A stretch of 64,000 bases of DNA, taken from contig JAAOOA010000127.1 in the NCBI GenBank assembly GCA_012861695.1, positions 29,375,686 through 29,439,685 on the forward strand, in the 5' to 3' direction. Of the stretch, positions 8,894 through 20,167 are shown one piece after another. This stretch comes from Trematomus loennbergii (taxonomy: Eukaryota > Chordata > Actinopteri > Perciformes > Nototheniidae). The position numbers were made by a program, and so were the translations under genes. Below the pieces are notes generated by a model. That model was not told where the DNA came from. It was given only the letters and a program-made list of their open reading frames with translations, and searched no databases. Position 1 is the stretch's first letter. Each line of letters starts with the position of its first letter.

Positions 8894-11800
8894 ATGTTTG
8901 CTTCAATCCTCCTGCTATGTGTCTTTGTGGTCTTCATCCTCCATCAACTCAAATCCCGGAGGCCCAAAAACTTTCCACCGGGACCCTCTCCCCTTCCAAT
9001 ACTTGGGAACATTTTGGAACTGAGTCTAGATAACCCCCTGAAGGACTTTGAGAGGGTAAGAAACACTCAATCAAACAAATTATATTGTGCTTTAAATCGT
9101 TCTGGGATTGTGGTTTAACCTGTAAATAGTACTTAACATTTGTCTGGATTTGTTCAAGACTTGTGGCCACTGTGCTGCTTTTCCTGCTAGTGAGTTTCAA
9201 GAATTACTGTGGTGCTGCACTGTGAGACTATGAATAACATATTTTGGCTATTAGTGTACAATACATGTGAAAGCCACTCAAATCAGTGCACTCTATACAG
9301 AGCTTTCCAGTGTATAGATTACTAGAAACAGGCTTTTCAGACACTGCTAGTGATTACATAACACCATGCCTATGTACAGAGGTAACCTTCTGTACACTTG
9401 GACTATAGCCAGTGGCGGCACCAGAGCATTTTTGTTGGGTAATCTATGGTAGGGCTAACCCATACAGTGGTGGTGCTCAAGTCAGTATTTGCAATGTAAT
9501 TACATACACGCTATATCGCCCCCCGACAGTGAAACGCCACGCGTGAGGTTTAGATTATTTCCCTGTCTCAATCAAAATGGAACTGTATGAAATAAAACGG
9601 CACATTTGTCTTGTAGTAAATAAAAAGGGATCACTGTGAACGTGACGTATGATAGTACACGTTGAAGATCCAATGGGGATACTGAATGGCGGTTCCGATT
9701 GATCTCAATCTGTAGGTCTATTCAAATTGCATTCGAGGCATTTTGATCTGACCGCGGCCGCGCTGATATTATAACGCCAGAGAATTTCCACACCTTTAGT
9801 GTATAAAACTCCGCCACTACTCATGGCGCATTTCCACTACACGGTCGGCCTCGGCCACGCTCGGTACGGCTCGGTACGGCTTGGCCGCGTTGGGCCTTAA
9901 CAGGGCCGACTCACTTCATGCTGCGCTTCCATTACAGTTTAGGAACTGGGGTAGTTACTATAGTAACGCAGTGTAGGCGGAGCCATGACGTCATCTTCAA
10001 TGAGAACTCCAGAAAAACAACACAGCCGTTAGCTGTTAGCACTCAGAGCTCACAGCTCCTTATATATGTTCAGAAACTCGACAAAAGTTAAACAAGTACA
10101 CACCACAGACTGCCTGTGTCATGGAATACAGTCGCTGCTTTATTTATGTCTGTATAGGCCGTTGTTGTGAGTGTGGACGGTCGGAGCATATACTGCGTTA
10201 GCTTAGCCAATCTCCATCTAGAAAACACGCATTTTAAAAGGTTTTTCGCCTGCCGTCGTGTCTGCAGACTTGTCAAAGCATTAATTCATGGTTTTTACTA
10301 ACCGGTATCAGTATGTTGTTACTTCGGCATCATTTTGAAACGTGTATTACAATTAAATCACGGTCAAATATGTCCATCTTGTTGTAGTTGTAGCCCCCTT
10401 GCCAGCGCTCCTCTCTCTAGTTTAGCATACTCAGCCCGACTCAGCCCTGTTTGTTGGCCCCGATAGAACCACAATTTTGTCGGGCCAGAAAAGAGGTGAA
10501 AAAGTGGCCCCGGGCCGGGCCGGGCCGTAACTAGGCCTAGTGGAAGCGCAACCAAAAACGGGCACGGCACGACACGGCACGCTTAAAGCGAGCTCCGCGC
10601 TGTAGTGGAAATGCGCCATTAGACTATTCCTTGCACCCCTCTTATAGCATAAGCCCGAATGGTCTCAACCATATTGCATCAGTAACGTGCACTTGTTGTT
10701 ACAGCAGGATCAGTTTGTGTGCTGTGGACACGACCCGTATATTTTCGCAATCCGTGTTCTCAACATTTAGCATTTCGCTTATTATTTAATTGAATTTGCA
10801 TCACTTTTCATGGTGGGGCTAAGGTGGGGCTAAGCCATTTCTTGGTATGGCTGTAGCCTACCCCAGCCATACCCTGGCGCCACCACTGACTATAGCCAAC
10901 CAGTGGTACATGCCATACATATTGGGCGTTTCCTAACTTACACACAATAGAGTGCCACAGTGACGTCCAAAACCCGGACGTAAGTTAGTATTGTACCACT
11001 TCCGGTTCTTTCGACAAAAAAGCAATGCAATTTCTCCATAGGATTTGGAAAATAGCTTGAAATAAGTTCTGTGTATGAAACACATTTAAGAGATGGATCA
11101 CGTTTTGTTCTACGACATTAAATACATCAGCAGTGACCCCACTGGTGATTTTTGAAGAGTTTACGTGTCTGAGAAACGATGGTTGTTAACAAGTGGCTGA
11201 ATAGGACTACAGAAGTTGTCGAGGCCGTTTTACGTCATTACACCGAACATGTAAAACACTCCCGCTAAGTTTGTTTGCCCTGTTCTGCTTGAAAGCAAGT
11301 ACCTGCCTCCTGCAAACTGTTCAAAACAAACGCTTCAACTTGTACAATTTTGAATCTGTAGTTTTGAATATCAATCTTAAGTTGGTGTGACGTTGAAGCA
11401 GCGACCCTGCTGTAGTTCGTTTATAGCATAACGTTAGCATGTTGCTTCTGGCGATTAGATTTATGATTCGAAAACTATAAAAGTAGGGTAGACATGTGGA
11501 TATTATCGGCTGAACAAAACGTGATCCATCTCTTAAATGTGTTTCAACCACAGACCTTATTTCCAGCTATTTTCCAAAATCCTATGGAGAAATTGCATTG
11601 CGTTTTTGTCGAAGGAACCGGAAGGAATTTACTTCCGGTTTTAGGACGCGTCACTGTGGCACTCTATACATTACCTAGTAATAATTCAATATTTGGGACG
11701 AGCTTATGGGATCTCTACTGCCAAAGAGTTCGCCACACATTGTAGGTTAAAGAGGAATCGTTTTGTGGTGCTGAATGCATCAAATAATTCATTTTAAAAA

Positions 11801-14800
11801 CAGAATCCTCCATTTACCTACCAATGTCTGGAGTTCAAACAAAATTCCACCCCAGTAGTCCATGAATGTGCTGGCTGAAGTCTTAGTTGTAATCTCGATA
11901 ATCACAACCAACGCGATGCACAAAATTGCTGCATCATTTAGCAATTTATTTTGCTTCGTACAATGAAATTACTTAATTTTCACTGCACACTCTAGTTGTC
12001 ATATTGTCCTTTTTGTTTTTTATCTTGTTCATTTCCCTAAATGTACCTGTATTGTTAAAGATGGAAATTAGTGGAGAAATATGTTTTTGTTTTACTTTGG
12101 TGAAAAAATCTTATGTATGTATTTCAAACACTGACATGTTATCTTTTTGTCCCCCAGCTGAGGAACACCTATGGAGATGTGTACAGTGTGTTTCTCGGTA
12201 CCAAAGCAGCTGTTGTCATCAATGGGATGAAGGCCATGAAGGATGCTATAGTGACCAAGGGCATTGATTTTGCTGGAAGACCACAAGATCTGTTTGTCAA
12301 TGACAGCACTGAGAGAAAAGGTAAAACAGACATGATGTCACATAGGGCAGATATTGTATCACTAAACTTAATTTTTTTTTTTAAAGGCTCAAACACATTT
12401 GACAGTGATGAACCTATTTGTGACATTGGATGATGCGGCACTGGTGAATTGATTTCCCCAAATGAAGTTGTTCCAACTGTTTCGTCATTCTAATTTAACG
12501 CTGTTTCAGTTAACTACCGATTTAATCCTTGTTCTTTTGGGGAAAGTCTTGGTGGAATTAGACACCATCCTATCTGACATCCCTGAAAACTGGCCCTTCG
12601 GTGACTGTAACATCAAGGCAGAGAAGTCATCTGACTTACTTCTTCTTCTCACCTCCTTTGCACTTTCACCGTCTAATTCCCACCTTCTTACAAAGCTGGC
12701 CACCGCCTTGATTTTGTTTTCACCAGAAACTGCTCTACCTCAAACCTCTTTGTAGCCCCCCCCTTATTCATATCCTAATCTCTCCACTTATCCAAACACG
12801 ACTAACATATCTCCTCTAATACTATACTTGTGTGACATGATCTTCACTCCCTCTCTCACTTCTCTCTGCTTAATGTATGCTCCCAGGCGTCCTACATCAG
12901 ATTTTTTCTCAGTTATGCCTATTTCCCAATATGCTGTAAGACTGAAGTTCCCACACTTCACCACTCGATTGCTTCCTTCAATGGTTACCAGTGGCTGCCC
13001 AGTCTGTTTTAAGAAGCTAATACTGATGCTGTGAATGGATCCGGTACTTCCTACAACATGTGCACTTGCTTTGCATCAGCCAATCAAATCCTTACTCCAT
13101 CACTGTGACTAGGACGAAGGCCACCTTAACGAAAACACACCTGTTTTTATCCTGGCTTGAAAATGACATAACAAGCTTCCAGTGATATCAGAACACATAC
13201 AAGTCTACAGATCTTCAGTTGCAGATTGAAAATCCACCTGCTTAATTAATTAAAATATATATTCTCACTTCTGTACTAGCACTTAGAAAGGGTTGGCTTA
13301 TTTGAAGCCAATGTGGTTGCACTGACAATGTTTTGTCTTATTGAAAGTTAAGGGGACCTATCATGCAAATGCACTTTTTTACGTCTTTTATACATAAAAA
13401 TGTGTCCCCGGTGCGTCGGGGAACTCACGCAGCGTCAGAAAATAAAACCCTTTCTCTTTTCCTCCTCCGTACCCAAATATTTTAAAAACGGGGGTACAAC
13501 GAGCGGATACAGATTTGCTGCCGATATGACGTCAATCGGCGGTGGACCCACAGAAAGTTGCTATCAGAAACAATGCCTGACGTGTTTTGGACGTAATCTC
13601 GTCTTTGTTTACATTAGCAAGCCTCGCTTAAGGCCCGGACACACCAATCTGACAACAAAGAACTGACACAGATGGACCCCGACTGTTGCGTCGCCTCGCG
13701 TCTCTGCGTTTTGGCCATGTGTCGCACTGGAACACACCGCAAAGACTTCAGCCGCGGCCAAGAAGCACGTACGAACTGCGCATGCGTGAGTGGCAATACT
13801 TTCCTTACCAGCAGGCGGCGGTAGTGTGTATTCGTCATTCAAAAGAGGCAACAACCGGAAGACAGACTGCGTGATAACCGAGAGAAGAAGAACAGACTGC
13901 GTGATATAAACAACAACAATAGCGTGTGCGTTCCATTTTCACTCTACAGCGAGAAGCTCACGGGGCTTTCCTGAACCTGTGTCAAGAGCTGGAGTTAAAT
14001 GAAATCTCAGATTTGCCTTCTTAATAGTTTGTTTGGGTCCCTCACTTCCGTTTCGCTTCTCATGCACTGATTCGCTAGCTGAACAGCCAATCAGAGTGAT
14101 TTCTTTTGCCGACTGCCTGCCGATTCGACATGTTGAATCGGAGGGTTTTCGGCCGAAAAGGCGTCGGCCCGGCTGAAAAGACCCGACGGTGCAGGACACA
14201 CCAATCTGAGTAGGGCGTGTCGACGCTCATCGTCGGCCTGACGCCCACCGACGCAGATAATCGGCCTGGTGTTCCGTGCCTTAACACTCAGAGCTAACCT
14301 GCACATGTGTTTAAAAACCTTGTGATAAACACGCAAGAGAAAAAGCATTTGAGCTCCATACTGTTTCAGAAATAATCCTTGATGTGGTTTAGAACAGGAT
14401 GGCGTTTTATGACAGCAGAATTTAACTTTATCTCCGGTATAATTCTGATCAGGCGTTAGCTCCGCCTCCTCTTTTTCTTTTTTTCAAGCTAAGGACCCAA
14501 AATCCGCGTTTCTCTAACAGGGCTGGAATAGAGGGATATGAGCAGTATGAGGCATGGCTACAATGGGTGATCTGTTTGGTATTTAAACAAAAAACTTCAC
14601 AGACATGTTTTCTATAGGTATGGCCCTACAATATATTTTTCCAATATAGCATAATAGGTCCACTTTAATATACTTTCAGGATTCTTGCGTTTTTTAATTT
14701 GTTTCTCCATGGTTCAATGCACTTTTTGTAAATTGCTTTTGATAAAAAGCCTCAGCGATCTGTGAGTTCACACTCTGTGCTCTTTTGCCTCTTCACATGT

Positions 14801-16546
14801 TATAGGATTAATTATGGCAGATTATGGCCCGCGTTGGAAGGATCACCGTCGCTTTGCTCTTGTGACTTTAAGGAACTTTGGTCTTGGGAAGAATTCCATG
14901 GAGGAGAGGATTCATGGAGAGATTAAATACATTACCGATGATCTGGAAAAGAGCATTGGTATGTCATCTGGGGGTCCACTATCCTTACTTGTATGTAGGG
15001 TTAACCTTAATCAGTGGCACCACAAATTCTTGATGATTATAATACAAAGTGGATTTTGATTTATGTCATACATGTCCATTAATGTTGTTGAATTCTGCTC
15101 TGTGGTTGTTAGTTTAATCTTTCTTTGTATTTTTGCGTTTTACATTTGTCTTTTTCAGGCAAATCCTATAGTCCTCAGCTCATGTTTCATAACGCAGCCT
15201 CCAACATCATCTGCCAGGTCCTGTTTGGTCAGCGCTACGAGTATGACGATAGTTCATCAAAGTGATTGTGAAGTGCTTCACCGATAGTGCCAAGTTAGCC
15301 AATGGACCATGGGCTATGGTGAGCCAAAGCATGTTTGGCCTTTAAATAAGAGGAGTCTTAGACTAAAATGTCTACAGCTTGCAGTGTTTCAGACTAAAAG
15401 CTTTTAGCATGCTTTTGTATCGATGTTTGCCAGTTATAATGTGCCTCGTTAATTAAACCAAACAGAAAAGACAACTGAACCTAATGGTGTCAGGTCTTGA
15501 AGACGGTTTCGAAGGAGAAATTCAATTTTGACCTTCTGAAACAGGTGGACATATCCATCCCTGCATTAGTTTAAAAAAATTATGAAATATTGTATTGATT
15601 TTCTTTAACCTTACTTTAAACACATGTCAAAGCTGACACTATCCAAAACAATGCTAAATGTTGCTATATTCTGCTGTTGTCAAGATACACAACTAAGCAT
15701 CGTTTGACGCCTTTTAACACCTCTTCACTTCATTCCAGACAACCATGTGAATTAAATGTATCAGATGATAATGAAAAGAAAAAAAAACTGTGTGTGTACC
15801 ATTTTAACCTTAATCGTTTGTTTTTTTTCCTTTTTTTCACAGCTGTATGACTCTTTCCCAATGATTCGTAGCCTACCACTGCCCTTTAGACGGGCCTTTA
15901 AGAATGTCAAGGTATGTAATCAGAGAGAGATTTAAATAAAATATAAAATATCTATATAAATAAATATAAAAATGGTACCATGGATTTTTCTGACACATAT
16001 ACAGTGACAACCCAAACATTAGGTGGTTTATAAAAAAAAAATACTAAAAGTGTTGAATATTTACTTGAATGTTTTTCAGACGTGTCAGGATCTTGCGCTT
16101 ACTGTAGTGCAGGAGCACAAGAAGACCAGAGTCCCTGGACAACCACGAGACATTGTTGACTCTTATCTGGATCGGCTGGATAAAGAGGTGTGTGTGGTGT
16201 GCGTGGTGCTGGGTGGATAGTACCAGATACACTTCAAAAGTGTTTCTTTAGTAGGTGTGTGTGGTAGTTTCTATGCTCTGTAGGATATGTGGGTAACATT
16301 GATTTATAATCCTGTTTGTCTTAAAAAAGTATCTTCTGCTCTTCCTAGAAAGGCGGTGATGCTTCTACCTTTTCAGAAGATCTGATGATTATGTACACTC
16401 TAGATCTTCACTTTGCAGGGACTGACACTACCTCAAACACCCTTCTAACTGGTTTCCTTTACCTAATGACCTACCCACACATACAAGGTATGCCTGCATA
16501 TTTGAATGACTTTTATGTTCTATAGATCTTCCATTGATTGTCTTTT

Positions 16547-16587
<41 letters not shown>

Positions 16588-19500
16588 GTCTCAAATCTCA
16601 TAAACACCAAAAGCCAAAAAAGCAGAAATACCGCATTTACCTAGAGGTTAAAAGGAAAATGTAGAAAAAGTCTCTGCTGGAGGATTTAACACATTTTATC
16701 CCAGCATGTACCTTCTGGTTGCGCAACATTGTAGGTTTGTTTGAAATAGGTATTTCAGCATGATTAATGAAGATGCACACGTTTTTTTAAATGTTTTCAT
16801 CCACACCAAAACGGTACTTTAGTCCCAAAGGCAACATCAAAGATCGGCAGAAGTAATGTAGGAATTTGAGTTTGGTTTTCTCGCAAAAAAAAGTCTTAAT
16901 AGCAACTTCAGCATTTAAAGGGGACCTATCATGCAAAATGCACTTTTTGATGTCTTTATACATCAATATGTGTCCCCGGTGTGTCGGGGAACTCACGCAG
17001 CGTCAAAAAATAAAACCCTCTCTCTTTTCCTCCGTACCCAAATCTCTAAAAACGGGAGCTGATCCAGATTTGCGTCCGATATGACGTAATATCGGAAATG
17101 TAGGCTGGCTTTACACCACGGCCCTATCAGAAACGTTGCTATCAGAAACAATGCCCGACTGTTTTGGACGTAATATGGTCGGTGTTTACATTAGCATCGC
17201 TAACACTCAGAGCTAACCTGTACCGGAGAGCATGTGTGTGAAGAAGCAGGAAATAAAAAGGAACTCACCTTGTGGTATAACCGGCAAGAGAGAAAGCCTT
17301 TGAGCTCCATACTGTTTCAGAAATAATCCTTGATAATCCATGATATGGCGTTTCATCACGGCAGTATTTAGTTTAGACAGTAGCTGCCGGGTCCCGCATG
17401 AGCTCAGCCCCCTCCTTTTTTATTTTTTATCAATTTTTTTTTTTTAAAGCTTTGTCCCCCAAATCATCACTTTTGAAACAGGAAGTGAAATAGAGGGATA
17501 TGAGGCATGGCTAGAATGGGTGATCTGTTTGGTATTTGAGCAAAACACTTCATAGACATGTTTTTTATATATTTGTATATATCTGAGACCTATGCTATTG
17601 CCTAAAAATAGCATGATAGGTGACCTTTAAAATAAATGTTTGATTTTTCAGCTATGCACACTGGAATGCATCATTGCACATGTGTACTTAAACGCTGCAG
17701 ACTCCAGAACTGTAAATACAATGTAAAGAATAATCAGAAGGTTATTACTATGAGGTTGAAAGTGAAGAGGGTGTGGCTGAGTATGAGCATATTGAATGGT
17801 ATAGACAACATTGTCACAGTAATAAGTGTAAATGTTAAGTAAGTTAATGCAAGTGCACACAGGTTCGCCTTTTCACCACCTTACTTTATTTTTCTGAGAG
17901 GAATCATTATCTATTTTATTGTTGTTATTATCATATATTTTACCTCCTGTGTCCTAACCCATTAAAATACTATTTTATGTTGCTATGACGCATGTTTGCA
18001 AAAAGGTCATAACATCTGATCTGAGTGGGATTTCTTGTTTGTTAGAAAAGTGTGATGTGTGCCATATTGTAAAGCACTTTGAGCTACACCTGCTGTAAGA
18101 TAAGTGCAATATAAATACATTTGTATTATTATTATTATTATTATTGTATTCACATTTCAGATATATTTCCAAGTATTATTATGTCTCTGCTGTTTCTCTC
18201 AGAGCGTTGTCAGCAGGAGATAGACGAGGTGTTGGGAGGGAAGGATCAGGCCAGTTTTGAGGACAGACACAACATGCCTTACGTGCAGGTAAGCCATAGA
18301 CAGATTCCTTCAAATAAGTGCACTTTTATTTCATGTGCCTCTGAGCAGCGTATTTGTCAAACATTGACACAAAGACTAATCCCAATATATGCAGAGTGAA
18401 ATTAATCAGGCATTAAATCTGGTGATAGAAGTCCTTTGTGTGTGATAGATAGATCTGAATCACTTCCTTTGAGCTACATTTATCTTTTTTTCTTCCTGTT
18501 TGGTTTTTAAAATATTAGGGACTGCTTTGTCGTGGCTGAGTGTCTGAGAGCTTGCATTGTTGTTCTTCTGGTGTAAAAAATCTCTTCTTCCAGGCTGTGA
18601 TCCATGAAATCCAGAGGTAGCGAACACTGTTCCACTGAGCGTACCCCACTGTACGATTAAAGACACAGAGCTTATGGGATATTCCATTCCCAAGGTAAGA
18701 AGCAGCTGGTCTTAAATAGTTTTTTTGACAAAGGGACAATATAGTAATGTGTTGTGGAAACTCACTGCAGTGTATCAGCATACCGCCTTGTAGGGAACAG
18801 AGTTAAACGTGACTTTACTGCTGAATCTCATTCCCATTGAAGCTTAAAGATTGTAAGAAAACAGTCACATGTCTTTCAATTTATCGCAAAATACTTGAAT
18901 AATGGTATAAAAACAATAGGCCTCATTAACCAAAATCCTCCTTAGTTCGTCTTGTTGTTCTTGAGAAGGGTTCCCTAAAACAAAAAAGTGTTCATGACTT
19001 ACAGGGGACCTATCATGCAAAATGCACTTTTGTAAGTCTTTTATACATGAATATGTGTCCCCGGTGTTCCAGGGAACTCATCAAAACACAACCCTCTCTA
19101 TTTTCCTCCATACCCAAATCTCTAAAAAAGGGGCTGAAACGGATCTGATCAAAACTGATCCAAATTTGAACACTGTCCTGACGTCAGGACAGTGGCGCTA
19201 CGGCTATTGGGCCAACTCCACCAATCAGGAGGAGACAACCACGGCCATTGCCGTTTGAAAGCACTGGAGACACTGTAGTACATATGCCAGGCCTGTAGAT
19301 GGTGCTGTTCTCACAGAATCAGCCCTTGCTAAAACAGAGCTAACATTTTTCAAATTGAGCGAAATGAGGCATGGCTAAAATGCATGATCTGTTTGGTATT
19401 TTGAAAAAAAAAGTATAAATATGCCTTATAGGTATGGTCCTACACTATATTATTCAAATATAGCATGATAGGTCCACTTTAAAATGCAAATTGTATTTTT

Positions 19501-20167
19501 GAAATGGTTGGTGAAAAAAGAAATCTCCCTTCTGTACGTAGCCCTTAGAAAGGTTTGGCTTATTTGAATCCAATGCAGTAGCACTTACAATGGTTTGGCT
19601 TATTAATAGCGATTGTATTTGCATTATTCCTGATTTTTGTATTAGTTTTTCATGGTTGAATGTAATTATTGTTAGTCGATTTGGATAAAAGCATCAGCTA
19701 AATTAAATGTAATGTTCCTTATTTTCTCCTCAGGGTACGCTGATCATTCCTAACCTGACCTCAGTGCTTAATGAGGAGGGACAATGGAAATTCCCCAAAG
19801 AATTCAACCCTGAAAACTTCCTCAATGACCAGGGAGAGTTTGTTAAACCAGAGGCCTTCATGCCTTTCTCTGCAGGTATGTGAGCATTACAAAAATCAAC
19901 AGTACAGGTCTCACTGTGTCACACCTGTAGTGGCATGCACAAATGTTGTAGATTACTTTGAGGTCTTCTTTTATGTCACAGGTCCTCGATGTGTTTGGGA
20001 GAGGGTCTGGCTCGTATGGAGCTCTTCCTCATCCTGGTGACGCTGCTTCGAAGTTCAATTTCATCTGGCCTGAGGATGCAGGAAAGCCAGACTACACTCC
20101 AGTCTATGGCGTCACTCTGACTCCCCAACCGTATCACATGAAAGTCCAACTCAGGGAAACAAATTAA
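8894..20167 (+). CDS. Cytochrome P450 family 2 gene, 11 coding exons, four single-base frameshifts
   Basis: ER-anchored haem-thiolate monooxygenase of family CYP2; the subfamily is uncertain (CYP2X-like by impression). Exons: 8894-9055, 12158-12320, 14806-14958, 15159-15318, 15843-15911, 16080-16187, 16349-16487, 18203-18288, 18594-18694, 19734-19875 and 19982-20167, all with AG acceptors and GT donors. Visible landmarks are the N-terminal anchor, the hinge [13 protein letters not shown], the C-helix WKDHRR, the I-helix oxygen-binding motif AGTDTTS, the K-helix start AVIHEIQR, and the haem loop PFSAGPR followed, after a one-base slip, by [11 protein letters not shown] with the cysteine ligand. 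Coding bases total 1469; adding one missing base in exon 4, one in exon 9 and two in exon 11 gives 1473, which is 490 residues plus stop, the normal family length. There are no substitution stops. Canonical CYP2 exons of 177 and 188 bp are each split by an extra intron. It is either a very young pseudogene or an intact gene with sequencing deletions; I favour the latter. Confidence 0.88.
9410..10888. mobile_element. hAT-type DNA transposon in CYP2 intron 1, carrying a nested MITE
   Basis: The ends CAGTGGCGGCACCAG and CTGGCGCCACCACTG are imperfect inverted repeats. The 8-bp target-site duplication ACTATAGC lies at 9402-9409 and 10889-10896. The outer element proper is about 680 bp because 9823-10619 is a later insertion. 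No transposase frame is visible. Confidence 0.85.
9823..10619. mobile_element. MITE nested within the hAT-type element
   Basis: Perfect 19-bp inverted ends ATGGCGCATTTCCACTACA and TGTAGTGGAAATGCGCCAT bound a 797-bp GC-rich interior that contains TCGGTACGGC repeats at one end and GGCACGGCACGAC at the other. I could not identify a clear target-site duplication, so the superfamily is open. No coding sequence is visible. Confidence 0.8.
10948..11666. mobile_element. Foldback-type element with long inverted arms
   Basis: The outer ends TAGAGTGCCACAGTGACG and CGTCACTGTGGCACTCTA are inverted repeats, and the symmetry continues inward for roughly 150-180 bp. For example, CCATAGGATTTGGAAAATAGC near 11037 pairs with GCTATTTTCCAAAATCCTATG near 11565, and GATGGATCACGTTTTGTTC near 11092 pairs with GAACAAAACGTGATCCATC near 11512. 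The spacer between the arms is about 385 bp. No convincing target-site duplication is visible. It lies in CYP2 intron 1. Confidence 0.75.
13348..14668. mobile_element. TTAA-flanked MITE, copy A, with a nested element
   Basis: The ends are TTAAGGGGACCTATCATGC and, inverted, a diverged ATAATAGGTCCACTTTAA. Three related copies lie at 16915-17630, 19003-19482 and 22020-22697. The flanking TTAA suggests TTAA target duplication (piggyBac-like), though the terminal bases are not the usual CCC. This copy is about twice the length of the others because 13632-14280 is a separate insertion. Confidence 0.75.
13632..14280. mobile_element. Harbinger-like MITE nested inside the TTAA MITE
   Basis: The ends GGCCCGGACACACCAATC and, inverted, GGCCTGGTGTTCCGTGCC are approximate inverted repeats, flanked on both sides by TTAA/TAA. 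The un-occupied site can be read in the sister copy at 17190-17210 (ATCGCTAACACTCAGAGC), which shows where this element entered and supports a TAA target duplication. The interior has no ORF of transposase type. Confidence 0.65.
16550..16583. repeat. (TA)n microsatellite
   Basis: An uninterrupted TA dinucleotide tract in the CYP2 intron after the I-helix exon. Confidence 0.95.
16915..17630. mobile_element. TTAA-flanked MITE, copy B
   Basis: It begins TTAAAGGGGACCTATCATGC and ends GCATGATAGGTGACCTTTAA. Its interior is very close to copy D at 22020-22697, including the blocks GTGTCCCCGGTGTGTCGGGG and ATGACGTAATATCGGAAATG. It lies in the same CYP2 intron as the TA tract. Confidence 0.85.
18055..18146 (+). 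mobile_element. Truncated LINE 3' tail ending in (ATT)n
   Basis: TTGTAAAGCACTTTGAGCTA, then GATAAGTGCAATATAAATAC, ending in repeated ATT. A parallel copy is at 24700-24787. This is a common fish LINE 3' terminus; only the tail survives. Confidence 0.6.
19003..19482. mobile_element. TTAA-type MITE, shorter copy C
   Basis: The left end AGGGGACCTATCATGCAAAA and right end TAGCATGATAGGTCCACTTT match the family, but the interior is shortened and partly different (a TGACGTCAGGACAGTGGCGC block replaces sequence present in copies B and D). It lies in the CYP2 intron between the K-helix exon and exon 10. Confidence 0.75.
19520..19713 (+). mobile_element. L2 LINE 3' UTR fragment
   Basis: It contains TAGCCCTTAGAAAGGTTTGG and ends GATTTGGATAAAAGCATCAG then AAATGTAATGT, the L2 3' tail. 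It stops only about 20 bp before the acceptor of CYP2 exon 10 at 19734. Confidence 0.65.

Larger units (their letters stand above)
12456..14760 (+). mobile_element. Decayed, internally deleted L2 LINE in CYP2 intron 2
   Basis: At 12540-12750 the broken translation follows the L2 endonuclease region: a GDxNI core, then blocks equivalent to '[10 protein letters not shown]' and 'ALPQTSL'. At 12930-13015, [20 protein letters not shown] resembles the C-terminal 'AARL...KFxHTTPLLxSLxWLPV' region, so the middle of the ORF has been lost. The L2 3' UTR (ACTAGCACTTAGAAAGGGTT) is interrupted at 13348 by a TTAA-type MITE and resumes at 14669, ending near TTTTGATAAAAAGCCTCAGC. Confidence 0.65.

Noticed and set aside
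8894..20167. Calling the CYP2 locus a dead pseudogene
   Set aside because: All lesions are one-base deletions, splice sites and haem-binding residues are intact, and cav1 shows the same kind of lesion; sequencing error is at least as likely.
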